63,552 bases of DNA from Proteobacteria bacterium UBA5122 (GTDB lineage Bacteria; Pseudomonadota; Gammaproteobacteria; Tenderiales; Tenderiaceae). The translations under genes and the position numbers were made by a program. Positions 9,542-18,114 of the stretch are shown here, in pieces (positions within the stretch are counted from its first letter, which is position 1; the number at the start of each line of letters is the position of its first letter). Location of the stretch: positions 2,442 through 65,993 of the forward strand of contig DHYU01000011.1 in the NCBI GenBank assembly GCA_002415485.1, in the 5' to 3' direction. The notes below the pieces were generated by a model. It was not told the DNA's origin. It saw only the letters and a list, made by a program, of their open reading frames with translations, and ran no database searches.

Positions 9542-12304
9542 TCATTGACTGAGTTGTTTTAATAGCTGCTCTGCTTCTTTTCGTTCGATAAACGAGGCGT
9601 TTTCTGAAAGTATTTCCTTCAGTAGTGCTGCGGCCTTGTCGGTGTGTTGCATTTCATTCAGCAAACGAGCACGTTTATATTTGAGAGAGATGTTTTGTGG
9701 GTCGTTATCGATCGCCGTTTGGTTGGCTCTGAGTGCGCGATCAAGGTCGCCGTTGCGGGCTAGGGCGCTGGCCAGGGTGTCGTTTAATGTGGGTGAGGTT
9801 GGTGAAATGCTGACGGCCTTTTCTGCGTATTTTAATGATTGCTTGGGGTCGCTCTCCATCGTTAGTGTGGCGGCATTATTAAGGGCAATCAGATTATTTG
9901 GAGTCTGTTTTAATATTTCTTTGTATTCCTTGATTGCATTGCCGACTTGGTTGGTATTGGTGTAGGCGCTCGCGAGGCGATTGCGGATGATGATATCGCT
10001 CGGGGTTTTTCTTAGCCATTGCTCAAGGATGCCAATTGCAGCACTTTGCTGATTCATGTCCCACAATTGTTGAGATAGTCCGGTCACGTGTCGTGTAGAT
10101 GGGTGTTCTGTGTGCAGATCCTGGTAAATGGCCAAGGCTTTTTCAGGCTGACCTTTGGCGTTGGCCCGTTGTGCCTGTAAAAAGCGAACATCTGGATTGT
10201 CTGCTGCCAGTGACACCAGTTTTTTGAGCTGGCTGTCTGCAGCGCTGTCATTTTGTTGCACGAGTAAGCGAGTTAGAGCGATTCTGCCGGGCAGGTGCTC
10301 TGGGTTTAGGGCGATGGCGGACTCAAGATTCTTCTTAATGAGGGGGGTGTCGCCGGTGAGTGAATATGCCTGTGATAGAAGGTAGTGGGCATTGGCAGAG
10401 TCGGGCAGCAAGGTTACCAGTCTTTTTAGTGTGACCACTGCATCAGAGGCCAGCCCTTGTTCGAGTTGTGCCAGGCCTAACACTTCCACTACCTCAACGT
10501 TATCGAAGTGGGTTTGCGGGAGTGGGCCAAGGGCGATACTTACCTGTTCTGGGTGGCCCGTCCCCAAATAATGACGTGCCAGTGATGTGCGAGGCTGAAT
10601 GGCATTTGGATGCGCCTCAATGGCTTGTTGCAGGTAGTTTTTCATTTCATCTGCACGGCTGTCACGGTCCGCCAAGCTGGCCAGTTTCATCAGTGTATCT
10701 AGGTGGGATGGGTCACCCTTTAAAATAGCCTGGTAGTATTGGCGGGCGGCAGCGAGATTCTCGTTTAAAACCGCGAGCGACGCCAGGTATTGATTGGCCG
10801 TGATATCTGAGGTATTTACGGAAACACTGGTTTCAAAGGCTTTTTTAGCTAAATCGTTTTCTTTGCGGGCCAGATAGACAAGGCCAATGATGTTATAGGC
10901 TTCAGCTGATTTCTTGTGTGTTGATAGTAGTTCTTGGGCTTGAGCAAGTGCCTTGTCTAGCTGCTGAGTGTTTAAGTAATGTTGCACCAGCAACTTGGTT
11001 GCATTGAGTTGTGTTTGGTTGTCTAGCTTGGTTGCTTGGGTGAGGGCGTTGATGGCACGCAATTCATCGCCCTGAAGAAAGAGTGCCGAGGCCAATCGAA
11101 GATGAGCATCCGCAGATTCGGGGGCTAGTTTTGTGACGGTTGAGAATAGGTCGATGCTTTCTTTGTATCGTTGTTGTTGGATGCGAGCGCCAGCCAGTAA
11201 GTTGAGGGCTGTGACGTTCTCTGGATCAGCATTGATAATGGGCTGCACCAGGTTTTCAACTTCTGCGAGCTGACCTTCTTGTAGTCGGATTTGTGCTAAC
11301 ACTAAACGACCAGGAACATGGCGCGGGTGTGTGCTGACATAGCGCGAAATCAAATGCTCTGCTTGGACAATCTGTCCTAGTTGCAAGTGAGTTGCCCCCA
11401 GATAAAACTGTGTTGGTAGATATTGATCGTTTGCTTTAAATGAGCGCTCTAAAGCAGTTTGTGCTTGAGGGTACTCACCTTTATAGAAGTGCAATACCCC
11501 CTGTGCGTGGTGCAGCTCGTAATAATTTGGAGCTTGCTGCATTAAAATGTTGATGTCATCTTGAGCTTGCGCAAACTTCTTAAGTTCAATTTGAACAAGG
11601 GCTCGCTTGAGCCTATCAGCAAAATGATTAAAACGGTGTTTGATGGCATTGGTGTAAGATTGCTCAGCGTCTTCAAATTGTGCCATGCGGCGCTCAATGT
11701 CGCCCTTAAGACTCCAGGCTGGCGCATAAGCTGCATCGTGTGACAACAATTGCTTGATCGTCGCAATAGCAGCCTCATTATCTCCGGTCGAGAGTTGAAG
11801 TCTCGCTTGCTGTGTTGCGGCAGGTGCTGAGTTGGGTTGCAGTAATAAGGCCTGGTCTATTTTCTGCTGCGCTTCCTCGGGCTTTTGTTGTGCTAGCAGG
11901 CTGTCTGATTGCAGAGACAGAATGAGTGCTTGGGCGGCCGGGGCAAGCTCTGTGGTGGGTAGTGCGAGTGTTTCTGTGTGTTTTGCTTGTGCGTTATAGG
12001 CTTGAGCGAGCAAGGGGCGTATCGGTATTTCGCTCACCCCCAGATCTAGTGCACGCTTTAGTTCTTTTTCAGCGGCAGCGAAATCACCAATTTCAAGATT
12101 GACTTTGCCAAGTAGCCAACGGGCTTCCGGATCGTTGGGATTCTGTTGTAAGGCGCTTTTCAATTGAATGGCAGCCGCGCGGAGGTCGTTTTTGTCTAGG
12201 TGGTCTTTGGCTGATTCGACATAATTGGTGTTAGATATGTTTGAGCCGCACCCAGCGACCAGAAGTAAGGCAAAAACAGTGGCGATATAGTGGCGAGCCT
12301 TCAT
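9542..12304 (-). CDS. PrsT-like TPR lipoprotein, copy 2
   Basis: About 920 residues. I choose ATG 12304, preceded by GAGGA at a good distance, over the longer reading from 12352; it then begins directly with a lipoprotein signal MKARHYIATVFALLLVAGC, where Cys follows LVAG. The mature part is a TPR array (for example LKSALQQNPNDPEARWLLGK, LLGKVNLEIGDFAAAEKELK), the same layout as copy 1 and similar to it repeat for repeat at the N-terminus (QLKSALQQNPNDPEAR against ELKNALQKDPQNAKAR). It fits the description PEP-CTERM system TPR-repeat lipoprotein better than copy 1. Predicted location: outer membrane or periplasmic face, lipid-anchored. Convergent with copy 1, divergent from the PEP-CTERM substrate gene. 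Confidence 0.9.
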   Translation of the reverse strand: MKARHYIATVFALLLVAGCGSNISNTNYVESAKDHLDKNDLRAAAIQLKSALQQNPNDPEARWLLGKVNLEIGDFAAAEKELKRALDLGVSEIPIRPLLAQAYNAQAKHTETLALPTTELAPAAQALILSLQSDSLLAQQKPEEAQQKIDQALLLQPNSAPAATQQARLQLSTGDNEAAIATIKQLLSHDAAYAPAWSLKGDIERRMAQFEDAEQSYTNAIKHRFNHFADRLKRALVQIELKKFAQAQDDINILMQQAPNYYELHHAQGVLHFYKGEYPQAQTALERSFKANDQYLPTQFYLGATHLQLGQIVQAEHLISRYVSTHPRHVPGRLVLAQIRLQEGQLAEVENLVQPIINADPENVTALNLLAGARIQQQRYKESIDLFSTVTKLAPESADAHLRLASALFLQGDELRAINALTQATKLDNQTQLNATKLLVQHYLNTQQLDKALAQAQELLSTHKKSAEAYNIIGLVYLARKENDLAKKAFETSVSVNTSDITANQYLASLAVLNENLAAARQYYQAILKGDPSHLDTLMKLASLADRDSRADEMKNYLQQAIEAHPNAIQPRTSLARHYLGTGHPEQVSIALGPLPQTHFDNVEVVEVLGLAQLEQGLASDAVVTLKRLVTLLPDSANAHYLLSQAYSLTGDTPLIKKNLESAIALNPEHLPGRIALTRLLVQQNDSAADSQLKKLVSLAADNPDVRFLQAQRANAKGQPEKALAIYQDLHTEHPSTRHVTGLSQQLWDMNQQSAAIGILEQWLRKTPSDIIIRNRLASAYTNTNQVGNAIKEYKEILKQTPNNLIALNNAATLTMESDPKQSLKYAEKAVSISPTSPTLNDTLASALARNGDLDRALRANQTAIDNDPQNISLKYKRARLLNEMQHTDKAAALLKEILSENASFIERKEAEQLLKQLSQ

Positions 12305-12421
12305 GCTAATCCTCATGAACAAATGATGTTTTCTCGAAAATGCAATATGCAAGGAATCTTGTGGGCGGAGTTATACCTGGATTGGAGGATAATACATGAG
12401 TTTCCTGGAGGTGCTAGCTGT

Positions 12422-12451
12422 AATGAGGGGGCGTTATAAAAAATGAGGGGG
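12422..12451 (+). repeat. Two direct repeats AATGAGGGGG exactly 20 bp apart
   Basis: AATGAGGGGG occurs at 12422-12431 and 12442-12451, start-to-start 20 bp, about two helical turns, and about 90-120 bp upstream of the -24 element at 12543. That position and phasing suit the binding site of a sigma-54 activator dimer or oligomer, so they are candidate PrsR sites. No direct proof; the adjacent GTGTCGAGAAACTTTACAC is an alternative imperfect palindrome. Confidence 0.4.
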
Positions 12452-12482
12452 TGTCGAGAAACTTTACACTTCAAGGGACGGA

Positions 12483-12492
12483 GGGGGGGGGG
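12483..12492 (+). repeat. G10 homopolymer tract in the PEP-CTERM promoter region
   Basis: Ten consecutive G residues lie between the candidate activator repeats and the sigma-54 core promoter, 50 bp upstream of the -24 element. Tracts of this length are prone to slippage during replication. Confidence 0.7.
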
Positions 12493-12542
12493 CTGTATGG
12501 AGCGTATTTGTATGTCATTGTTTTTAATATAAATACAATAAC

Positions 12543-12558
12543 TGGCACGCATTCTGCA
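12543..12558 (+). promoter_or_regulatory. Sigma-54 (-24/-12) promoter of the PEP-CTERM gene
   Basis: TGGCACGCATTCTGCA matches the sigma-54 consensus TGGCACG-N4-TTGCA with one mismatch and keeps the invariant GG-N10-GC spacing. Start of transcription would be near 12569, about 50 bases before ATG 12622. PEP-CTERM genes in Proteobacteria are known to share an upstream motif containing a sigma-54 site, whose distribution matches PrsK/PrsR/PrsT. That context makes this assignment strong. Confidence 0.85.
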
Positions 12559-12621
12559 TTAAGGTTGGTGAGGAAAAATTGTTTCAAAAAATTTATATCG
12601 GATTTTTGAAGGAGCGTGGAA

Positions 12622-13530
12622 ATGAAAAATGTTTTGAAAATGGCAGCTGTAGCGGGCTTGATGTCTGCAAGCGTTGTAGCAAACGCCGGCGTGATTGACC
12701 TGTTCAGCACGCATCAGTATTACAATGACCCAATTAACGGTCCATCTACTTATAGCGATGGCGTTGTTCTGAACAGCGGCGCAAATGATTCTCGTGGTAC
12801 TTACAGTGCTGTAAATACACCAGATCCATTGCACGGTGATCTGATTGGTGGTCAGCGCGAGCTGTTCATCATGACTACCCATAGTAATGATCTGGGTGGT
12901 TCATATAGCCTAGGTCACCGCTGGACTACCAGCCGTGCCCGTATTGGCGTACTGCCTACTACCGAGGGTAGTGCTGATGGTAAGTTGTCCTTCAGCGTAG
13001 ACAATGGCGCTCAAGGTATGGGTGTTGTGCAGTGGGACGGTGAGGACGCTGTTGCTCCTAGTCAAGTGTTTAATACTGCTACTTGGCCAAGCCTGAATGT
13101 AACTGGTCTGGGTGGTATTGACCTGACTAATGGCGGCACTCTGGATGCATTTGCGTTGGACATCTTGTCTTCTGACCTGGGCTTCAATTTCGTAATTGAG
13201 CTGTATACTGACGCGAACACCTGGACTAAAGCGAGCCTGCTGGCTTCTTCAGTTCTGTCTCCTGTGACTCACTATATTGAGTTTGCAGACTTCCTGGCGT
13301 GTGGCGCAACTGGTCCTCAAATCTTATCCATTACATGCGGTACTAATGGTGCAGTTGATGTAACTAACTTGGGTGCGATTCAGTTGATCCTGTCCGGCGG
13401 TAGCGGTACTGTTGACCTGGGTCTGGACAATATCCGCACTGTTCCTGAGCCATCTGCTCTGGCACTGATGGGTGCTGGCCTGTTGGGCGCTGGCTTGATG
13501 AGCCGTCGTCGTAAAGCTAAACAAGCTTAA
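12622..13530 (+). CDS. PEP-CTERM domain exported protein (exosortase substrate)
   Basis: 302 residues from ATG 12622, chosen because AAGGAG at 12609-12614 is seven bases upstream; the GTG at 12616 is too close to it. A cleavable signal peptide covers about 1-22 (ends VVANA). The middle is a beta-rich domain of no recognised family. The C-terminus is a full sorting signal: VPEPSALALMGAGLLGAG (Pro-Glu-Pro at 275-277), a hydrophobic helix, then basic SRRRKAKQA. Exosortase XrtA, encoded at 34.6 kb, should cut at this signal and hand the protein to the envelope or EPS. Single-gene unit with its own sigma-54 promoter and terminator. Function beyond being a sorted surface protein is unknown. Confidence 0.93.
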   Translation: MKNVLKMAAVAGLMSASVVANAGVIDLFSTHQYYNDPINGPSTYSDGVVLNSGANDSRGTYSAVNTPDPLHGDLIGGQRELFIMTTHSNDLGGSYSLGHRWTTSRARIGVLPTTEGSADGKLSFSVDNGAQGMGVVQWDGEDAVAPSQVFNTATWPSLNVTGLGGIDLTNGGTLDAFALDILSSDLGFNFVIELYTDANTWTKASLLASSVLSPVTHYIEFADFLACGATGPQILSITCGTNGAVDVTNLGAIQLILSGGSGTVDLGLDNIRTVPEPSALALMGAGLLGAGLMSRRRKAKQA

Positions 13531-13555
13531 TCATAAAGAGATTAGCTGATTAGCG

Positions 13556-13586
13556 AAAAGGCCCTCTTCTTAGAAGAGGGCCTTTT
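13556..13586. terminator. Strong bidirectional terminator hairpin
   Basis: AAAAGGCCCTCTTC, loop TTA, then the exact reverse complement GAAGAGGGCCTTTT: a 14-bp stem with A-tract and T-tract at its ends, so it can work on both strands. It ends the PEP-CTERM gene and, from the other side, could end the acyl-metabolite operon. Confidence 0.88.
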
Positions 13587-13591
13587 GCGTT

Positions 13592-13620
13592 TCAGGGGGG
13601 CTTTTCAGGGGGGCTTTTTT
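13592..13620 (+). repeat. Tandem duplication TCAGGGGGGCTTTT
   Basis: TCAGGGGGGCTTTT at 13592-13605 is repeated at 13605-13618, directly after the terminator. It looks like a local duplication; no function is evident. Confidence 0.6.
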
Positions 13621-13647
13621 GTCTGCTACAGAATCAAGACGAAAAGA

Positions 13648-14895
13648 TTAGTGCGGAGCGCGGCTGGCACTGTCAATTAATTCGATGAGTCTGGCGGCGC
13701 TGTTGTAGCGAGCCAATATATTGGCCATGCTGGAGGCGCTCTGTTTTATTTCGGGTGCAGATAGCAAATACTCTATCGATTGGCGAATGTTTGTGTGAGA
13801 GGCCGTGCTGGCTCTAAGGGTGAGGCCTAGGCCTGCGTGCGCAATGGCTGCCATATTGAGGAATTGATCCATATTGCTGGCAATACCAAGGATAGGGGTC
13901 TGGCAGCTTAGTGCCTGGTAGCAGGTGAGGCTGCCGCCATTACAGATGAGCACGTCTGCTTTGTTGACAATATCGGCGATGGGCAAATAGCTTGCTGTGA
14001 GTATAACTGCCCGCCCTGTAGAGCTGTGGTGATTGTGGCTGATGCCTGTCGCTAGAATCGTTATAGGCAGCTGCGCTAGTGCCTCGATGGCAAGTTTGGT
14101 GATATTGGCTTGTCCGGAGCTGCCCATGCAGATTGCGATAATAGGGCGGTCTGTTGTTAGTTCATTCCACCATGGCGGCAAATTAGTTTGGGTAGACCAT
14201 AACACAGGGCCTATATAGTGCTGATTTGAGGGTGGGTCTATCAATGGCACAAGCTCTGGAACGTCTGCGTACAATGTTTGATTGCCCCAGGTATAGACTT
14301 CACGTAAGTCGTTGCCCAAAGAGGGGAGTCCATAATGCTTGCGAGCACTGTTGAGTGCGCGGGCATGTAATGAGAACACAGCAGGGCGGACCAAATTAAA
14401 TATGTGTTGCGCTAAGGATGTTCCGATTAAGCGCGTTAGGGGCAAGTCCGGAATGGGGTAATGTGTGTTTGCGTAAGGGCTCCAGTAGGCATTTGCGATA
14501 TTCATATATGGTATGTTGCGTAGTGGGGCGCTGATAGCGAGTGATAGACGGAAGTCGCCGATGATGACGTCAGGTTTGATATCGTCTATCAGTGTCAGAT
14601 CATTTTTTGCATATTGAATTAATGTCGACTTGTTATATAAAGGATCCCCTTTTGCCAGTGCATTGGCAAATTGTTGGCAGGGGATGGAGTATAACGGGCG
14701 TATTTCAAAAGGCAGTGTCTCTGATTCAAGATGCAGGAAGCGGTCATCACACGCGACGATCGTCTTAAATCCTGCCGCCTGGGTTGCTTTTGCTAGAGTC
14801 ATCACGCGAGCAAAATGCGCCAGAGTGACGCACTCAGCGAAGAAAAGGATGGACTTGGGCGCAGAGTTTGTTATGCCATTACTGTCAGTGACCAT
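13648..14895 (-). CDS. GT1/MurG-like glycosyltransferase of the acyl-metabolite operon
   Basis: 415 residues. The C-terminal half carries the donor-binding features of GT-B enzymes of the UGT/GT1 type: ICMGSSGQAN, then ADVLICNGGSLTCYQALSCQ and PILGIASNMDQFLNM, resembling the segment where UDP-glycosyltransferases hold the nucleotide. The N-terminal half begins with an acceptor-domain pattern (ILFFAECVTLAHFARVMTLA). Such enzymes typically glycosylate small lipophilic acceptors, unlike the GT2/GT4 enzymes of the EPS section. It is the last gene of the minus-strand operon, starting 6 bases after the preceding methyltransferase stop. Inferred role: late glycosylation of the operon product. Donor and acceptor are unknown. 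Confidence 0.78.
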   Translation of the reverse strand: MVTDSNGITNSAPKSILFFAECVTLAHFARVMTLAKATQAAGFKTIVACDDRFLHLESETLPFEIRPLYSIPCQQFANALAKGDPLYNKSTLIQYAKNDLTLIDDIKPDVIIGDFRLSLAISAPLRNIPYMNIANAYWSPYANTHYPIPDLPLTRLIGTSLAQHIFNLVRPAVFSLHARALNSARKHYGLPSLGNDLREVYTWGNQTLYADVPELVPLIDPPSNQHYIGPVLWSTQTNLPPWWNELTTDRPIIAICMGSSGQANITKLAIEALAQLPITILATGISHNHHSSTGRAVILTASYLPIADIVNKADVLICNGGSLTCYQALSCQTPILGIASNMDQFLNMAAIAHAGLGLTLRASTASHTNIRQSIEYLLSAPEIKQSASSMANILARYNSAARLIELIDSASRAPH

Positions 14896-14901
14896 GGTTG
14901 T

Positions 14902-15813
14902 TTAGTCTGTTTTCTTTTTGGCGATGACGGCAGGTTCGGCAGCAGACGGGAAAAAGTAGCCAAAAAACGCATAGAACCAGAGCTTGGGGTGTGTGAGAAA
15001 GGCCTTGGTTGAGGTGTTCGGATCCAGGGCTTTATCTAAGTTGTGACCGAGAATGTTATTTAACTCGTCTAGGAAACGGTAATTGGCAAATGGCCGTAGC
15101 GTATCGTGATAGGAGCGACGATAACTGGCAATAATGTCGAGTGGGTAGCGTTTTACTATCCGGTGAAGTTGCTGTTCAGTCACGATGATCGTATGGAACG
15201 GCTGGTGCAGGCGCATAATCTCTTTGTCCAGAGCTTGCATATTGACAGGCTCTGAGTCCGCCGTGCCGATATAAAGCAAGCCACCAGGCTTTAATAGTGC
15301 GAGGCACTCTCCCATCATGGCATAGACATCTGGCACGTGTTCCAGGGTGTCATTGTTGATGATGACATCAAATGGGGCGGTATCGTTAGGCAGGTTTTTG
15401 AATTCACTTACATACGGATCATATCCGTAGGTGTTGCTGTAGCCTGCTTCTTTTAAATAGTCGACATAGATACCATTGCCACAGCCATAGTCGAGAATAG
15501 TGTGGTGTTTGTTCATGCCCACAGCTGTTAATCGACTGGTAAGGTTTTTAAGTGTGCCTCGGGCGAACACATCCAATTCTCTTTTGTTTAAAGGATAGTC
15601 GCTATAGATATCGGCAAAGTCGACATTTGCTAGGCTCTTGATGGTGTTGCATTGAGGGCATTTCCAAAGCTGGAAAGATTGATGCTTAAATCGTTCAGTA
15701 TTCCCGTGCACGCTTCCCAGGTCGTTTACAGACGGTGATGTGGTGTGGAAGTGGCAAATGGGACAGGTAATGTCCAATTTATTCTCCATGATTACATGCG
15801 GCTCTTGATTCAT
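14902..15813 (-). CDS. Class I SAM methyltransferase with N-terminal zinc-ribbon-like domain
   Basis: 303 residues from ATG 15813, one base after the stop of the upstream methyltransferase; a second ATG at 15789 is possible. A longer reading to 16038 would overlap that gene and is rejected. The N-terminus has two CxxC pairs (CPIC ... CPQC, about 30 residues apart) typical of a zinc ribbon. Then come the SAM-binding motif ILDYGCGNGIYVDYL, DVIINNDTLEHVPD and LLKPGGLLYIG. This CxxC-plus-methyltransferase layout is common among enzymes acting on sugars or small metabolites. Acceptor unknown. Part of the acyl-metabolite operon. Confidence 0.85.
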   Translation of the reverse strand: MNQEPHVIMENKLDITCPICHFHTTSPSVNDLGSVHGNTERFKHQSFQLWKCPQCNTIKSLANVDFADIYSDYPLNKRELDVFARGTLKNLTSRLTAVGMNKHHTILDYGCGNGIYVDYLKEAGYSNTYGYDPYVSEFKNLPNDTAPFDVIINNDTLEHVPDVYAMMGECLALLKPGGLLYIGTADSEPVNMQALDKEIMRLHQPFHTIIVTEQQLHRIVKRYPLDIIASYRRSYHDTLRPFANYRFLDELNNILGHNLDKALDPNTSTKAFLTHPKLWFYAFFGYFFPSAAEPAVIAKKKTD

Positions 15814-15814
15814 G

Positions 15815-16438
15815 TTAAGCAGTAGCGTGTTGTGTGGCTGTTTTGGTGCCGGAGCCAAAAATAAAATCGCCTTTGGCCTTTTCCACCCAATGTCCGCCAA
15901 CAATAATATGCTGACGTTCGAGTTCGGCAACAAACTCTGCGCCGCTGAAGCGGTTTTCCATGGGGTGCACGAATAATGATCGGTATGGCCAACGCAATAT
16001 CCAGCGGGCAGTGACTTCTTGAAACAAAAAACGACCACCGGGTTTTAATACGCGCGTAATTTCTGTGATCGCTGCTTGCCAGTCTGGAATGTGGTGAATG
16101 GCGGCGAAGTTGACGACAGCATCGTAAGCTTCATCAGGCGCATCGATATGGGTGATGTCGCCAACTTTTATATCCACTCGATCATGGCTGTAGTTCTCTA
16201 GTCGCTTACGAGCACGTTGAACCATGTCTTCATCCAGGTCAATGGCGGTGACCTTGGCAGCCCCCAGCTTTTCGATGATTGCTTGTGTGCCCACGCCTTG
16301 GCCGCACCCCACTTCGAGCACGTTGAGGCCATCAAGCCTTCCGCCCAGCTTTTCGAGTAAAGGTATTTCTACATGACGTTGAATAGCCGCTCGGAACGGG
16401 TTGTTCATGGCCATTTTTTCCAAATTATTCATTTTCAT
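15815..16438 (-). CDS. Class I SAM-dependent methyltransferase
   Basis: 207 residues, start supported by GGAGAG about seven bases upstream. SAM motif I VLEVGCGQGVGTQAI, motif II acidic VTAIDLDEDMV, then YDAVVNFAAIHHIPDW and VLKPGGRFLFQEV. The family includes methyltransferases of lipids, quinones and natural products; no substrate-specific feature is visible. It lies 50 bases downstream of the GMC oxidoreductase and one base upstream of the second methyltransferase, so the two are translationally coupled. Likely modifies the product of the operon. Confidence 0.87.
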   Translation of the reverse strand: MKMNNLEKMAMNNPFRAAIQRHVEIPLLEKLGGRLDGLNVLEVGCGQGVGTQAIIEKLGAAKVTAIDLDEDMVQRARKRLENYSHDRVDIKVGDITHIDAPDEAYDAVVNFAAIHHIPDWQAAITEITRVLKPGGRFLFQEVTARWILRWPYRSLFVHPMENRFSGAEFVAELERQHIIVGGHWVEKAKGDFIFGSGTKTATQHATA

Positions 16439-16488
16439 CGGTATCTCTCCGTACCTATGTCATGTCTTGTGGGTTCAGTTTCTACAGC

Positions 16489-18114
16489 TTACCTATTAAT
16501 AATGTGCTGTGCTACACGCAACGCGTTAGCAGCAAGTGTGAGCGATGGGTTGGTGCCACCACTGGATGGCAAAAAAGAGGCATCAATGACGTAAAGATTA
16601 TCGAGGTCATGGCAGCGGTTATCCTTATCCAGCACACTGGTGTTAGGACTCTCTCCAAAGCGGCAGGTTCCACAGGCGTGACCTAAACGGAAATGATTCT
16701 CTGCCTGTTTCATGGCCAAAGGTTTGCGTGAGGCGAATCTCGAAAGAATCAATTGTCGAAACTGGAGAATGCGCGCTTTTTCGTGGTTTGAGAGTCTGTA
16801 TTGAATGCTCGTGCGATGGTCTTGATGAGTGGGTAGGCCGACTTTGTTGTGTAGATACGGTAGATCCTCCATGATCGAAGCAAACAGAACGCGTCTACTT
16901 AAAAGTCGTGAAAGCACTGTTTTGATGACGGGTTTTCCCAAAGCGGCGAACGGGGTTAGCCAACCATGCTTGCCTTCACGTAGGTCGTGTAGGATTTCTT
17001 CCGCAATAATGCTGCTGTTTGGGAGGGCCCCAAACGATTGTAGCGTACCGAATTTTCCCTCGTCGGTTTGATAAAAGTCATTTAGTGCAAGTTCTTTCAA
17101 GTTACCTGGCGCTGGTGTTTGCTTGTCGAGAGGAAAGGCATAGAGATCGACGTAATGGCGCATCAAATTATGACCGACTAGGCCTGAGCTATTTGCAAGC
17201 CCCTTGGGCCGCTGTTTATTGCTGGAGTTGATCAGCAGGCGAGGGGTATCTAGAGCACCCGCTGCGAGAACAATCACTTTGCCGCATAGAGTAGCCGGCT
17301 CGCCCTGTATCCGGCAAAGGACTTTATCGACGTGGTGGCCATTGCTGTGCAAAGTATGAACATCACAGTTGTCAGCAATGACGGCTTGGTGCTCACGTAT
17401 GGCGGGTTGTAAACAAATGCGGTTGCTATCGTTTTTGCAGTTCCTGGGGCATAGAAATCCCTGACAGCCCTGACAGCCTTCGACAAACTCACACGCCTGG
17501 GGTAATTGATACGGGTGTAGCCCAATAGACTCAAAGTAGGACTTTAAATGCTCATTCGCTGCTTGCAATGCTGGCGAAGGGATGTGCCCGGAGTTACCAC
17601 AGGGATGAATGGTGTCGCCCCCGCCGTGTACTCGGTATAGATGTTCTGCTTGTTCATAAAAGGGCAGCAGTTCCTGGTAGCTGATCGGCCATGCCTCTGG
17701 CAGCGTAGTGTCGCTTGCGTTCGGGTGATTGGCGCGCGGTTCAAAATCACTAGGGAAAAGTCGCTCCAAGGCCGCGCCATAAAGTGCGCTAGAGCCACCA
17801 CCCCCGCTACCTACAAATGGAATTGCCTTTTTGCCATATTGGTCATCAATGTAGTCGACATAGCGGCCGGCTTGTTGCAGTAAGGTTTTGTGCTCGGGGC
17901 TGGGCGCAGCCGGGGCGGGGAAAAAACTCTCGGCAAAGTCACCGCGTAAGCCTTCTTCATTAGAGAGCAGAGATAATCCCTTTTCTAAAAACAGTATTTT
18001 TTGGCCCTGTTTGGCTAATTGATATCCCAATGTAGCACCGCTCATGCCTGCGCCGACAATAATGGCATCCCAGTATTCGCCTTCCAGTGCCTGAATATTG
18101 ATGTTTGAGTTCAT
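16489..18114 (-). CDS. GMC-family FAD-dependent oxidoreductase
   Basis: 541 residues. FAD-binding dinucleotide fold at the N-terminus (AIIVGAGMSGATLGYQLA, Gly-rich loop 21-26, then FLEKG). A Cys-rich insertion (EGCQGCQGFLCPRNCK) sits mid-protein. The C-terminal GMC signature contains HACGTCRFGE, with the likely catalytic His, and VIDASFLPSSGGTNPSLT, with the second active-site polar residue and the FAD contact. GMC enzymes oxidise alcohols to aldehydes, ketones or lactones. The start codon abuts the stop of the MMPL transporter gene (TAG then ATG), so they are co-translated. The Cys cluster could be structural or bind a metal; I cannot tell which. Confidence 0.9.
   Translation of the reverse strand: MNSNINIQALEGEYWDAIIVGAGMSGATLGYQLAKQGQKILFLEKGLSLLSNEEGLRGDFAESFFPAPAAPSPEHKTLLQQAGRYVDYIDDQYGKKAIPFVGSGGGGSSALYGAALERLFPSDFEPRANHPNASDTTLPEAWPISYQELLPFYEQAEHLYRVHGGGDTIHPCGNSGHIPSPALQAANEHLKSYFESIGLHPYQLPQACEFVEGCQGCQGFLCPRNCKNDSNRICLQPAIREHQAVIADNCDVHTLHSNGHHVDKVLCRIQGEPATLCGKVIVLAAGALDTPRLLINSSNKQRPKGLANSSGLVGHNLMRHYVDLYAFPLDKQTPAPGNLKELALNDFYQTDEGKFGTLQSFGALPNSSIIAEEILHDLREGKHGWLTPFAALGKPVIKTVLSRLLSRRVLFASIMEDLPYLHNKVGLPTHQDHRTSIQYRLSNHEKARILQFRQLILSRFASRKPLAMKQAENHFRLGHACGTCRFGESPNTSVLDKDNRCHDLDNLYVIDASFLPSSGGTNPSLTLAANALRVAQHIINR

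Noticed and set aside
13592..13620. Possible CRISPR-like or satellite array at the duplicated TCAGGGGGGCTTTT
   Set aside because: Only two copies, contiguous, no spacer; just a local tandem duplication.
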